DNA from: Methylobacter sp.
GTDB taxonomy: Bacteria > Pseudomonadota > Gammaproteobacteria > Methylococcales > Methylomonadaceae
Assembly: GCA_030699385.1 (NCBI GenBank)
Contig: JAUYMY010000003.1
Coordinates: forward strand, 1 to 49,362
Length of the DNA: 49,362 nt
Direction of reading: 5' to 3'
This document shows, piece after piece, positions 41,501 through 49,362 of this stretch; position 1 is the first letter of the stretch, and every line of letters starts with the position of its first letter. Made by a program: the position numbers and the translations under genes. The notes below the pieces were generated by a model that worked only from the letters and a program-made list of their open reading frames with translations, was not told the DNA's origin and did not search any database.

Positions 41501-42046
41501 ATCGGCTTTACCTTGTACACTGAATTGCTGGAACGCGCGGTCAGCGCATTGAAATCGGGCAAGCAGCCGGAGCTGGATACGCCGATGGATAGAGGGCCGG
41601 AAGTGGATCTGCAAACCTCGGCGCTGATTCCGGAAGATTATCTGCCCGATATTCATGGCCGTTTGGTGTTGTACAAACGCATTTCCAATGCTGAAACTAA
41701 AGAAGATTTGCGCGAATTGCAGGTGGAAATGATAGACCGTTTTGGTCTGTTTCCAGAACAAGTAAAAACCTTGTTCAGCGCCACCGAATTAAAACAGCAG
41801 GCCGAAAAACTGGGCATCAAGAAAATAGAGGCCAATGCCGGCGGCGGGCGCATTATTTTTACCGCGACGCCGAATATCGATGCCGAGCAGTTGATTTCGC
41901 TGATACAAGCTCAGGCGCAACTGTATAAATTTGATGGCGCGGATAAGCTGCGCTTCATACAGCCGTTTGAATCGACCGAGCAAAAACTAATATTTATCAG
42001 CGACTTGCTCGATAAACTAACCCTGAAATCGGCGGTTAAGAAATGA
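38585..42046 (+). CDS. mfd: Transcription-repair coupling factor Mfd
   Basis: 1,153 aa, full length. UvrB-homology domains (about 1-340), the RNA-polymerase interaction domain around VGSPVVHQEHGVGRYLGLQ (about 480), and translocase Walker A CGDVGFGKTEVSMRAA (about 632-647). Further: DEEH box VIDEEHRFGVTQ (about 731), TLTATPIPRTLNMA, the motif VI region RGRVGRSHHRAYAYF, and a C-terminal TRCF domain. Removes stalled RNA polymerase and recruits UvrA. Overlaps csiV by 4 bp. Confidence 0.97.
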   Translation: MANQHTLIFSPKIPQQHDQTLAWTGLSGCGDSLALASAIKNADCLFVIVTPDTQTALRLEHELSFFLQGAHPILHFPDWETLPYDVFSPLPEIISERLKTLALLPQVKRGALVVSVTTLMQRLAPREHVLANSFAVKVGDDFNLELNRLKLESVGYHCVAQVYQHGEFAVRGSIVDLFPMGSKVPYRIELFDEEIESIRTFDPDTQRSLDKIEQIQLFPAREFPFTDDAIKHFRQAFRDAFPETSPKNHFYLDVSKGITPGGIEYYLPLFVDFMASLFDYLPPSATLVIADSFEATSQAFYAEAEDRFQQRKYDVDRPLLKPELLFLSADELAQRTGAFARIRLSSAADGVVFDCQPLPNVTIDAKLEQPAQALQQFVDSFAGKILFVAESAGRREALIDKLRQYKINARPVENWDKFLQSELSPCILVAPMDQGLCLTSPAIAIITESLLSGEKVQQRRRRRKSGAHELENIVNNLNELTVGSPVVHQEHGVGRYLGLQTLQIGGIASEFLALEYANQDKLYVPVSSLHVIGRYTGMSEENAPLHKLGGDQWSKAKQKAIRRIRDVAAELLEIHAKRAVKQGHAFAVENVEYAAFADAFPFEETPDQQTAIEAILDDMASPHPMDRVICGDVGFGKTEVSMRAAFIAVQNGKQVAVLVPTTLLAQQHYQNFQDRFADWPVRVEVLSRFVSAKQQKEITDDLEQGKVDIVIGTHKLLSKDIKYQALGLVVIDEEHRFGVTQKEHFKKLRNELDMLTLTATPIPRTLNMAMSGLRDISIIASPPPNRHAIKTFISEWIDAQIREACLREIKRGGQVFFLHNDVKSMEKMAGELQTLVPEARIEMAHGQMPERELERIMLDFYHQRFNLLLCSTIIESGIDIPSANTIIINRADKLGLAQLHQLRGRVGRSHHRAYAYFITPPKSLLSKDAVKRLEAVESSGELGAGFMLSSHDMEIRGAGELLGDDQSGQIQEIGFTLYTELLERAVSALKSGKQPELDTPMDRGPEVDLQTSALIPEDYLPDIHGRLVLYKRISNAETKEDLRELQVEMIDRFGLFPEQVKTLFSATELKQQAEKLGIKKIEANAGGGRIIFTATPNIDAEQLISLIQAQAQLYKFDGADKLRFIQPFESTEQKLIFISDLLDKLTLKSAVKK

Positions 42047-42567
42047 CCTTGTTAAAAATATTGACGGCTATGCTGGCGTTTATTGGCGGTCAGGCTGTAG
42101 CGGAAGAGGGCGCTTATCAAATAGAGCTGATCGCTTTTTCTCAAGCCATGCCCACCACTGAAGTGTTTGAGCAGACAGCCAGCCAACTAAGCTGGCCGTC
42201 TGATTTGACTGAGCCGAGTGCTTATCATCAGCCGGCTAGTCTGGCGCTGGCGGACAGCTATGCGGCCTTGTCCCAAGATTCGGCGTATCGGCCTCTTTTG
42301 CATGTGGCTTGGATTCAGCCGCTTGGCGCGGGTGGCTTGAGTGCGCCGGTGCGTATTCAAAGTGCCGACGGCAAATTGACCGGTTATGTTCGCTTGCAGC
42401 AGGGGCCAGGTTTGCTGTTGTTGGTTGATGTGGAGTTGGCCGCTGATTCGGTCGATGGGGCAGGGGTGGTTTACCGCTTAAATGAAAAACGCCCGGTTAA
42501 GTTGGATGGTATTTATTATCTGGACCATCCGAAGTTTGGGCTTGTTGTTAAGGTTATTCAAGGTTAG
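42043..42567 (+). CDS. csiV: CsiV-family periplasmic protein
   Basis: 174 aa. Signal peptide cleaved near AVAEEGAYQ; then YQIELIAFSQAMPT and a C-terminal DGIYYLDHPKFGLVVKV, the pattern of CsiV (DUF-type peptidoglycan-binding) proteins that commonly follow mfd. ATGA overlap with mfd. Binds peptidoglycan in Vibrio CsiV; role here inferred. Confidence 0.8.
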   Translation: MTLLKILTAMLAFIGGQAVAEEGAYQIELIAFSQAMPTTEVFEQTASQLSWPSDLTEPSAYHQPASLALADSYAALSQDSAYRPLLHVAWIQPLGAGGLSAPVRIQSADGKLTGYVRLQQGPGLLLLVDVELAADSVDGAGVVYRLNEKRPVKLDGIYYLDHPKFGLVVKVIQG

Positions 42568-42570
42568 GGC

Positions 42571-42747
42571 AATTACTCAGGGACTGTTAAAAATGACTAA
42601 ATTGAACACGGATGCCAAAAGTAGGCGCTTCTAGGCGACACTGATTAAACGGATAGGCACTGATTAAAAGCGCAGCACATTCTAAAAAAATCTGTGTAAA
42701 TCTGTCCTATCCGTATCATCCGTGTTCTATTTTCGCTGAGTAGTTAC
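42571..42747. repeat. MITE-like intergenic repeat (ATCCGTGT family), copy 2
   Basis: Begins AATTACTCAGGGACTGTTAA and ends CTGAGTAGTTAC, so its ends are inverted repeats. The interior has GAACACGGAT, CACTGATTAAAAGCGC, AATCTGTGTAAATCTGTCC and CCGTGTTCTATTTT. It fills most of the 317-bp gap before the PAS gene; the rest (42748-42884) carries only an AGGAG ribosome site. Confidence 0.8.
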
Positions 42748-42884
42748 AGGTTAGGTTTGGATGTTGGGGGCAAGCGAAAAGCGAAGGACTGTGCTAATAT
42801 TTTCAATCTGATTTTCCATCTGACGTTTGATAAAAATAAACCGGCTATGTTTTTTTTGGCCAAATAATTAACTGAGGAGCATTC

Positions 42885-43415
42885 ATGAAGAGAAAAGATA
42901 TAGTCCCGACAACCCAGGAGCGGGTCATGCGGGAAAATGATTTTATCGTTTCCAAAACCGATCTGACCGGACGCATTACCTACGGCAACGAGATTTTTAT
43001 CGAATATTCAGGGTATAGCGAGGAAGAGCTTCTAGGTAGCCAGCACAATATGATTCGCCATCCCGATATGCCGCGCGTGGTGTTTAAGTTGTTATGGGAT
43101 TATTTGGCGGAAGATAAGGAGATTTTTGCTTACGTTAAAAATATGTCGAAAGATGGCGGTTTTTATTGGGTGTTTACCCATGTCGCGCCGATGAAAGACA
43201 AAAATAAACAAAAGATTGGCTACAGCTCGGTGCGCCGTATGCCTAACCCCAAAGCCATTCCGATTGTGACCGATGTTTATCGTACAATGTTGGATGCCGA
43301 GCGCAACGCGGGCCCTAAAGAGGCGATGGCGGCGTCCGGGGCGGTATTGGGCAATGTGTTAAAAGACAAGGGCGTCACTTACGAGGAGCTGATCAATGTC
43401 TTACAGTCGCTTTAA
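42885..43415 (+). CDS. PAS-domain protein (Aer-like sensor)
   Basis: 176 aa. The PAS fold (about 15-125) closely follows the aerotaxis receptor: [55 protein letters not shown] and [12 protein letters not shown]. Probably binds FAD and senses redox state or oxygen. No membrane or signalling domain of its own; it overlaps the chemoreceptor gene by 20 bp, so the two together resemble a split Aer. Confidence 0.88.
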   Translation: MKRKDIVPTTQERVMRENDFIVSKTDLTGRITYGNEIFIEYSGYSEEELLGSQHNMIRHPDMPRVVFKLLWDYLAEDKEIFAYVKNMSKDGGFYWVFTHVAPMKDKNKQKIGYSSVRRMPNPKAIPIVTDVYRTMLDAERNAGPKEAMAASGAVLGNVLKDKGVTYEELINVLQSL

Positions 43416-45186
43416 GAATAATGAATCTGCCGCCTTGGCAGTGGCCGCGTTGTGCTGGCTTGGCGCACTGGCTTATGGCTGGACACAGCTTGTGCTTAAC
43501 GGCATCGAAATCAGTGGTGTGGTCATTCTGTCTTTATTGACTGTCGGCTCGGCTTTATCTGTGGTTTGGTGGCGCGTGTCGAAATCAGCGGATCGACAAT
43601 TGCTGGATAAATTGCTTAACGCCAGTCACGAATGGGCACAAGGTTCGGTCGATGTGCGGCTGGTTCACATTGGCGGCAAACAACGGCCGTTGCAACAGAT
43701 TGCTTGGGCGCTGAATAATCTGATGGATCAGGTGGAAACGGCACAGGTCGATATGTATTATTCGATGGCATACGTGATCTATGGCGATTTTAGCCGGAAG
43801 AGCTATCCACAAGGCCTGCATGGCGGCTTTGCGACCGCCTTAAAACAACTTAATGGTGTCGCAAAGACATTGTCGGTCACCACCAGCTCCATCACCGAGT
43901 TGATGAACGCGATTGCGGTAGGTAACTTTGACAAAAAAGTGACTATTAATGTCGAAGGTGAATATCGCCTTGCGATAGACCATGCCATGCAAGCAATGCA
44001 GACCATGCAAACGATGCTGGGCGATGTCGGCAAGGTCATGGGCGGCGTTGCTCAAGGCGACATTAGTCAGCGTGTCCAAGCCGAAGGGCGTGGCGATCTC
44101 GGCCAATTAAAAGACGATATTAATATGTCCTTGGATGCCTTGGGCAGTTTGAATGACATCTCCGTTATCGCCAGCGCTTTGTCTGAAGGCGATTTAACTC
44201 AAACCATCAGCAAAAACTACCCCGGCACTTTTGGCGCGGTGATCGCCGGCATGAATGGCACGGTGGAAAATCTCAGGGGATTAGTCGGGGAAATCAAGGA
44301 TTCCACTAACAGCATTAACATGGCGGCTAAAGAAATTGCAGCCGGCAATAATGATTTATCGCATCGCACCGAAGAGCAGGCGTCGAGTCTTCAAGAGACG
44401 GCCGCGAGCATGGGCGAACTGACCTCCACCGTGCAGCAAAATGCTAAAAATGCCCAACATGCCAATCAGCTTGCGGTCGGCGCGACCGATATTGCCGGCA
44501 AAGGCGTTGCTGTGGTTGATCGGGTGGTGGCGACGATGGAAGACATTAATGAGTCTTCGCGCAAGATTGTCGATATTATCACCGTGATTGACAGCATTGC
44601 TTTCCAGACCAATATTTTGGCACTCAATGCCGCCGTTGAAGCGGCGCGCGCCGGTGAACAGGGGCGCGGTTTTGCCGTGGTGGCCGGCGAAGTACGCAAT
44701 CTGGCGCAACGCGCCGCCGCCGCCGCCGGGGAAATAAAGAGCCTGATTGGCGACTCGGTGGAAAAGGTTGAGGATGGCACTAAGTTGGTTGCCCAGGCGG
44801 GGAAAACCATGGAAGAAATTGTCGGTGCAATCCGCGGCGTGACCAACATCATGTCCGAGATCAGGTCTGCCTCTGTTGAACAAACATCGGGTATTGAGCA
44901 GGTCAATCAGGCGATTGGGCAAATGGATGAAGTGACTCAGCAAAATGCCGCTTTAGTCGAACAAGCGGCCGCCGCAGCCGAATCACTAGAAGAACAGGCA
45001 CAAAGTCTGTCAGTGACGGTGGGGCGTTTTACCGTTGATGACGGCGCAGGCGATTTCCAAAGTGCCCCGCGTGTAGCGACGTCTGCCAGTAAAAGTGCGA
45101 CGGCTTCGGCTAAACTTAGCACGCGGCCGGCTCCGGCCAAGCCACAGATGCAGGTGGTGACGAGTGATGACTGGGAAGAGTTTTAA
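43396..45186 (+). CDS. Methyl-accepting chemotaxis protein
   Basis: 596 aa. Two adjacent membrane helices (about 13-30 and 37-55) with almost no periplasmic loop, so it is not a classical ligand receptor. HAMP-like helices follow, then a methyl-accepting domain with the hairpin tip [38 protein letters not shown]. The C-terminus ends SDDWEEF; DWEEF resembles the xWxxF tether that recruits CheR/CheB. It overlaps the PAS gene by 20 bp and probably receives its signal (inference). Confidence 0.93.
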   Translation: MSYSRFKNNESAALAVAALCWLGALAYGWTQLVLNGIEISGVVILSLLTVGSALSVVWWRVSKSADRQLLDKLLNASHEWAQGSVDVRLVHIGGKQRPLQQIAWALNNLMDQVETAQVDMYYSMAYVIYGDFSRKSYPQGLHGGFATALKQLNGVAKTLSVTTSSITELMNAIAVGNFDKKVTINVEGEYRLAIDHAMQAMQTMQTMLGDVGKVMGGVAQGDISQRVQAEGRGDLGQLKDDINMSLDALGSLNDISVIASALSEGDLTQTISKNYPGTFGAVIAGMNGTVENLRGLVGEIKDSTNSINMAAKEIAAGNNDLSHRTEEQASSLQETAASMGELTSTVQQNAKNAQHANQLAVGATDIAGKGVAVVDRVVATMEDINESSRKIVDIITVIDSIAFQTNILALNAAVEAARAGEQGRGFAVVAGEVRNLAQRAAAAAGEIKSLIGDSVEKVEDGTKLVAQAGKTMEEIVGAIRGVTNIMSEIRSASVEQTSGIEQVNQAIGQMDEVTQQNAALVEQAAAAAESLEEQAQSLSVTVGRFTVDDGAGDFQSAPRVATSASKSATASAKLSTRPAPAKPQMQVVTSDDWEEF

Positions 45187-45254
45187 GACAAACGGCTGTC
45201 ATTGCAGAGGCGCAAATTAAATCGGGTTCAGGTTATAATGGCCGCCGATTACTC

Positions 45255-45283
45255 AGCCCTGGTCAATTGCCCGGGCTTTTTTG
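45255..45283 (+). terminator. Rho-independent terminator after the chemoreceptor gene
   Basis: Stem AGCCC-TGG / CC-CGGGCT with a TTTTTT tail, 70 bp past the MCP stop. Confidence 0.75.
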
Positions 45284-45357
45284 TTACAAGGTGGCCATAA
45301 AATCAAGAAACAGAGGATTGGCCTCAGTGATTTTTGCAGGAGTTAACTTTTAAAAAT

Positions 45358-46689
45358 ATGACACAAAAACTTTATATTCAAACCAACGGCTGTCAGATGA
45401 ACGAGTACGATTCCGATAAAATGCGGGATGTGCTCAGTGCCTCTCATGGGTTTGAATTGATTGACGACCCTAAACAAGCCGATGTCCTGTTGCTGAACAC
45501 CTGTTCGATACGCGAAAAAGCGCAGGAAAAAGTATTTTCGGCCTTGGGTAAATGGCGCAAGATTAAAGACAAACGCCCCGACGTGATTATCGGCGTTGGC
45601 GGCTGTGTCGCCAGTCAGGAAGGTGCGGCGCTGCAAAAACGCGCGCCGTTTGTCGATATTGTGTTTGGCCCACAAACATTGCACCGCTTGCCGCAATTGT
45701 TAGATCAGGCGCGCAGCCAGCATAAACCTGTCGTTGATGTTTCCTTTCCTGAAATAGAAAAATTCGATGCCATGCCCGAACCGAGAGCGGAAGGCCCGAA
45801 AGCCTTTGTTTCGGTGATGGAAGGCTGCAGCAAATATTGTACTTTCTGCGTGGTGCCTTACACGCGCGGCGAAGAAATCAGCCGCCCGCTCGATGATGTG
45901 ATCGCCGAAATTACCGCGCTGGCCAAACAAGGCGTACGCGAAATCAATCTGCTAGGCCAAAATGTCAATGCTTATCGCGGCGAAATGGACGATGGCGACA
46001 TCGCCGATTTTGCCTTGCTGCTGCATTATGTCGCGGCGGTCGATGGTATAGGCCGTATCCGTTTCACCACCTCGCACCCGATGGAATTCACTGACGCGCT
46101 GATTGAGGCTTTCGCCGAAATTCCGCAACTGGTTGACCATCTGCATTTGCCGGTACAAAGTGGCAGCGATCATATTTTAAAGATGATGAAGCGCGGCCAT
46201 GCCCGTGCCGATTACATTGAAATCATCCGCAAGTTGCGTGCGGTACGCCCCAATATTTATTTGTCCTCTGATTTTATTATTGGCTTCCCCGGCGAAACCG
46301 ATGCCGAGTTTGAAGAGACGATGGCATTTATCGAAGAAATCGGTTTCGATTTGTCCTTCAGTTTCGTTTACAGCGCCCGCCCCGGAACGCCTGCGGCCGA
46401 GTTGCCGGATGACGTGCCTGCGGATGTTAAAAAACAGCGCTTGGAGCGTTTCCAAAACCGCATTAACGAAATGACGGCGGCCATTTCCGAAAGCATGATA
46501 GGCACTGTACAAAGAGTTCTGGTCGAAGGGCAGTCGAAAAAGAACCCGTTGCAAATGCAGGGCCGGACTGAAAATAACCGGGTGGTTAATTTTATCGGTC
46601 ATCCTCGTTTGGCCGGACAATTCGTCGATGTGCTGATTGCCGAAGCCTTGCCTAATTCTTTGCGCGGCCGGATGGTCGATGCTTCTTAA
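45358..46689 (+). CDS. miaB: tRNA-2-methylthio-N6-dimethylallyladenosine synthase MiaB
   Basis: 443 aa from the ATG at 45358 ([20 protein letters not shown]), which matches the family start. The N-terminal MTTase cluster uses Cys in [18 protein letters not shown] and GGCVASQEG; the radical-SAM cluster is CSKYCTFC; there is a C-terminal TRAM domain. Methylthiolates A37 of tRNAs reading UNN codons. Heads the conserved miaB-phoH-ybeY-corC run. Confidence 0.97.
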   Translation: MTQKLYIQTNGCQMNEYDSDKMRDVLSASHGFELIDDPKQADVLLLNTCSIREKAQEKVFSALGKWRKIKDKRPDVIIGVGGCVASQEGAALQKRAPFVDIVFGPQTLHRLPQLLDQARSQHKPVVDVSFPEIEKFDAMPEPRAEGPKAFVSVMEGCSKYCTFCVVPYTRGEEISRPLDDVIAEITALAKQGVREINLLGQNVNAYRGEMDDGDIADFALLLHYVAAVDGIGRIRFTTSHPMEFTDALIEAFAEIPQLVDHLHLPVQSGSDHILKMMKRGHARADYIEIIRKLRAVRPNIYLSSDFIIGFPGETDAEFEETMAFIEEIGFDLSFSFVYSARPGTPAAELPDDVPADVKKQRLERFQNRINEMTAAISESMIGTVQRVLVEGQSKKNPLQMQGRTENNRVVNFIGHPRLAGQFVDVLIAEALPNSLRGRMVDAS

Positions 46690-46700
46690 CTATAAAATAT

Positions 46701-46752
46701 AAGATAAGCACTGATTGAAAAGCGCATTTGTTCAATCCGTGTTCTATATAAA
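46701..46752. repeat. ATCCGTGT-family repeat, partial copy 3
   Basis: CACTGATTGAAAAGCGCA and ATCCGTGTTCTAT only; most of the unit is deleted. Lies between miaB and phoH. Confidence 0.6.
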
Positions 46753-46764
46753 CGTAATTACACT

Positions 46765-47736
46765 ATGATTTCACAAGAAATTTCTTTAGACCCGACCGAT
46801 AACGAGCGTTTATCCAATTTGTGCGGCCAGTTTGATGCCCATTTACGGCAGATTGAATCGCGCCTGCAGGTTGAAATTGCCAATCGCGGCAATCAGTTCC
46901 GGGTGACCGGTCTGGATAGCTCAGTCAAGGCAGCCTGTGCGGTGATGCAGACGTTGTTTGACTGCACCGAAAAAGAACAGCTGACCTCCGAGCTGGTGCA
47001 TTTAGCCATGCAGGACGCGTCGATTGATGAGTTGTTGGAAGTGCCGGCGGCGAACGGCCAAGCTATCAGCATCAAGACCAAATGCGGCATGATTCGTGGG
47101 CGTGGCATTAACCAGCAGGATTATCTGCGCAAAATCATGAGTCATGATATTAACTTCGGTGTCGGCCCTGCCGGTACCGGCAAGACTTATCTGGCGGTCG
47201 CTTGCGCCATTGAAGCCCTGCAAAGCGAAAAGGTCAGGAAAATTATTCTAGTGCGCCCGGCGGTTGAAGCGGGTGAAAAACTGGGCTTTTTACCCGGCGA
47301 TATGGCGCAAAAAGTCGATCCTTATTTGCGGCCTTTGTATGACGCCTTATACGACATGCTCGGTTTTGAGCGGGTCGAAAAAATGATAGATAAAGGCATT
47401 ATCGAGGTTGCGCCATTAGCTTTCATGCGCGGACGGACGCTGAATGATGCGTTTATTATTTTGGACGAAGCGCAAAATACCACGGTCGAGCAAATCAAAA
47501 TGTTCCTGACCCGTGTCGGCTTTGGCTCGACGGCTGTAGTCACCGGCGATGTGACACAGATTGATTTGCCTTCGGAAAGGATGTCCGGTTTGCGCCATGT
47601 GCTGGTGGTGCTGAAAAACGTTGAAGGCATCAGCTTTACCTTTTTCGATGCGCGCGATGTGGTCAGGCATCCGCTGGTACAACGCATTGTTTATGCCTAC
47701 GAAGCCTACGAGAAAGAACATAAGGCCGTATCGTGA
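46765..47736 (+). CDS. ybeZ: PhoH-like ATPase (YbeZ)
   Basis: 323 aa. KH-like N-terminal region, then the P-loop GPAGTGKTYLAVACAIEAL, VRPAVEAGEKLGFLPGD, Walker B IILDEAQNTTVEQIKM and TGDVTQIDLPSE. Works with YbeY in RNA metabolism. Overlaps ybeY by 4 bp. Confidence 0.95.
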   Translation: MISQEISLDPTDNERLSNLCGQFDAHLRQIESRLQVEIANRGNQFRVTGLDSSVKAACAVMQTLFDCTEKEQLTSELVHLAMQDASIDELLEVPAANGQAISIKTKCGMIRGRGINQQDYLRKIMSHDINFGVGPAGTGKTYLAVACAIEALQSEKVRKIILVRPAVEAGEKLGFLPGDMAQKVDPYLRPLYDALYDMLGFERVEKMIDKGIIEVAPLAFMRGRTLNDAFIILDEAQNTTVEQIKMFLTRVGFGSTAVVTGDVTQIDLPSERMSGLRHVLVVLKNVEGISFTFFDARDVVRHPLVQRIVYAYEAYEKEHKAVS

Positions 47737-48191
47737 ATGATATAGAAATCCAGACTATTTTTGCCTCATCCGGTCAGCCTGAACCGGAGCAAATCCAGCG
47801 TTGGGTCGATACGGCGCTGGACGATTACGCTCAGGACACTGAAATTGTGGTGCGCATTGTCGACGAACAGGAAAGCGCCGAATTGAATGAGCAGTATCGC
47901 CACAAACCCGGCCCTACCAATATCCTCAGTTTTCCGGCCGATCTGCCTGACGGCATTGAGCTGAATTTGCTCGGCGATTTGGTGATCTGCGCGCCGGTAT
48001 TGGAACGGGAGGCGCAACAACAAAACAAGTTGTTAGCGCATCATTGGGCACATATCATTGTGCATGGCATACTGCATTTGTTAGGTTATGATCATATCGA
48101 CGAGGACGAAGCCGAGCTGATGGAAGCCAAAGAAATAGCTATTTTAACTAAATTAGATATCAATAATCCGTATATAGAGGTCACACGATAA
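47733..48191 (+). CDS. ybeY: Endoribonuclease YbeY
   Basis: 152 aa from a GTG at 47733. The zinc site HGILHLLGYDH is complete, and TNILSFPAD precedes it. Needed for 16S rRNA 3'-end maturation. Directly abuts corC. Confidence 0.96.
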   Translation: MNDIEIQTIFASSGQPEPEQIQRWVDTALDDYAQDTEIVVRIVDEQESAELNEQYRHKPGPTNILSFPADLPDGIELNLLGDLVICAPVLEREAQQQNKLLAHHWAHIIVHGILHLLGYDHIDEDEAELMEAKEIAILTKLDINNPYIEVTR

Positions 48192-49033
48192 ATGAGCGAT
48201 GAACAACCCCCAAGTAGACACTCCCCGCAGCGAAGCTGGGTCGATAAAATCAGCCACTTACTGACTGGGGAGCCGCAAGACCTTGAGGATTTACTGGAAA
48301 TATTAAGGGAGGCGCGGGAAAAGCGTCTGTTAGATACGGATGCCTTGTCGATGATTGAAGGGGTGTTGCAGGTGTCGCAAATGCGGGTCAGGGACATTAT
48401 GATTCCCCGCATTCAAATGGTTGTGCTGCCTAAAGATGCTGAGCTTGAAACCATCATGCCGTTGGTGACTGAATTTGGGCACTCGCGTTATCCGGTCATT
48501 GACGGCGACCGTAGCAAGGTGGTCGGCGTCATGTTGGCCAAAGATTTATTGACCCGCATTCTGGAAAACAAGACCATGAAAGTGCATGAAATCATGCGGC
48601 CTTCCTGCATTGTGCCGGAAAGCAAGCGTTTGAATGTGTTGTTGAAAGAATTGCGCACCAACGGTAACCACATGGCTATTGTTGTCGATGAATACGGCCA
48701 ATCGGCAGGCCTAGTCACCATTGAGGATGTGTTAGAGCAAATCGTCGGCGAGATGAAGACGAGCACGACGAGCATGAAGATGAAGGCTATATTTTTCAGC
48801 GCAATACCCATGAATATATCATTAAGGCGCTGACGCCTATTGATGAATTTGACGATTACTTTTCCACCCATTTGGCCACCGATGAATACGACACCATCGG
48901 CGGATTTATCGTCAGCCAGCTTGAACACATGCCGAAAAAAGGCGAAAGCCTCGTGGTCGATGCGATGAAGTTTGAAGTCATTCGGGCCGATAGCCGGCGT
49001 GTGCATTTGCTGAAGCTGAAAATAATTGAGTAG
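48192..49033 (+). pseudogene. corC: CorC/YbeX (CBS-domain) protein, frameshifted
   Basis: CBS pair (MIPRIQMVVLPKDAELETIM, GHSRYPVIDGDRSKVVGVML, KELRTNGNHMAIVVDEYGQS) in the first frame. The homology then continues in the next frame as EDEHDEHEDEGYIFQRN and the CorC_HlyC domain to 49033. The break is at 48752-48755, where GAG-AT-GAA appears to lack one base (probably GAG-ATC-GAA); restored length about 280 aa. As written, translation stops at 48833 after 213 residues. Either a sequencing error or a recent mutation. Implicated in Mg/Co efflux or membrane integrity. Confidence 0.85.
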
Positions 49034-49078
49034 GACAATTTTCCCCTGTCTTTTTCAGGAAATAGCCTAAGAAGATGA

Positions 49079-49124
49079 TCACCACGAAGCTCACGAAGCA
49101 TAAAATTTCTGCTCTTCGTGGTGA
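49079..49124. repeat. CACGAAG-type palindromic intergenic repeat, copy 2
   Basis: TCACCACGAAG (49079-49089) pairs perfectly with CTTCGTGGTGA (49114-49124). Inner CACGAAGC repeats the motif. Related to 26282-26332. Confidence 0.65.
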
Positions 49125-49153
49125 ATAAAATACCTTGTTTAGATTGAAAAGTT

Positions 49154-49220
49154 GTAACTACTCAGGAACTGTTAAAAATGACTAAATAGAACACAGATAA
49201 CACAGATGAAACGGGTTTAC
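49154..49220. repeat. ATCCGTGT-family repeat, copy 4 (one half)
   Basis: GTAACTACTCAGGAACTGTTAAAAATGACTAAAT in sections, then GAACACAGATAACACAGAT. Only the left arm is present. Confidence 0.65.
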
Positions 49221-49362
49221 AACAGGGTAAACGCATTAAAATATTCAGCCAAACAAAACCTTAGCACGGAAATCATCATTCCATGCACACCTAGCACGCT
49301 TTCTGTTAGCACTCAGTTTTGACTCTTGCTTTTGAAAAAGATTGAGACAGATATGTCGCAGA

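Larger units (their letters stand above)
49034..49362. other. Gene-free right edge of the window
   Basis: Contains the CACGAAG hairpin (possible corC terminator), a truncated ATCCGTGT repeat and about 140 bp of A/T-rich DNA with no open frame of note. The upstream part of a further gene may lie just beyond the edge. Confidence 0.5.

Noticed and set aside
49308..49335. CIRCE-like heat-shock element (TTAGCACTC)
   Set aside because: The inverted second half GAGTGCTAA is missing, and no chaperone gene is visible.

Overview
The window looks like a gammaproteobacterial chromosome. Gene order and protein families (def-fmt-rsmB, cysE-iscR-iscS-iscA, leuA, pssA, mfd-csiV, miaB-phoH-ybeY-corC, a haem-containing cis/trans fatty acid isomerase) fit this group, and a methanotroph-like (Methylococcales) host is my best guess, by inference only. 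The window divides into three parts.

(1) 1-11.5 kb, visibly GC-rich. A leftward operon encodes a TPR-glycosyltransferase, a TIGR03032-family/GNAT fusion, a small GNAT-like protein and the start of a giant repeat protein. That protein has 17 FG-GAP (VCBS-like) calcium-loop modules interrupted by three Calx-beta-like domains, then an SwmB-like domain and a Pro/Thr linker; it runs off the left edge and is probably exported and glycosylated. Divergent from the operon is a two-component system: a 7TM-DISM histidine kinase, broken by a frameshift, and an OmpR-type regulator. Three phased TCCGAC repeats lie between the two units.

(2) 11.5-23.25 kb, a P4-like phage satellite or integrative island inserted just downstream of a tRNA-Arg(CCU) gene. 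A 111-bp direct repeat with one mismatch (11885-11995 and 23063-23173) bounds it, giving a repeat period of 11,178 bp. It carries a P4-type integrase, an AlpA-type activator, an Ash-like ORF, four small overlapping unknown genes, a TOPRIM primase, a DUF927-like ATPase, three further unknown genes and an S49 (prohead-type) protease. Both ends carry paired non-coding arrays in opposite orientation: GGGGCAT iterons, 18-bp TGTGAAA palindromes, and an imperfect inverted repeat ending in GGCA microsatellites. Left of the element lie a shrunken integrase remnant and a transposase fragment, which suggests that an older island was displaced from the same tRNA by tandem accretion.

(3) 23.25-49.4 kb, ordinary housekeeping chromosome with moderate GC: translation (def, fmt, rsmB, trmJ, miaB, rimI, ybeY), Fe-S assembly (iscR, iscS, iscA, with no iscU in the cluster), cysteine and leucine synthesis, phospholipid synthesis, repair (mfd, a family-4 uracil-DNA glycosylase), membrane and envelope proteins (blc, cti, csiV, corC) and an Aer-like PAS/MCP pair. 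Two families of dispersed palindromic repeats fill intergenic gaps. Palindromes also sit in frame inside two coding genes (the glycosylase and the TIGR03032/GNAT fusion). corC carries a one-base frameshift, so sequencing error should be excluded for both broken genes.
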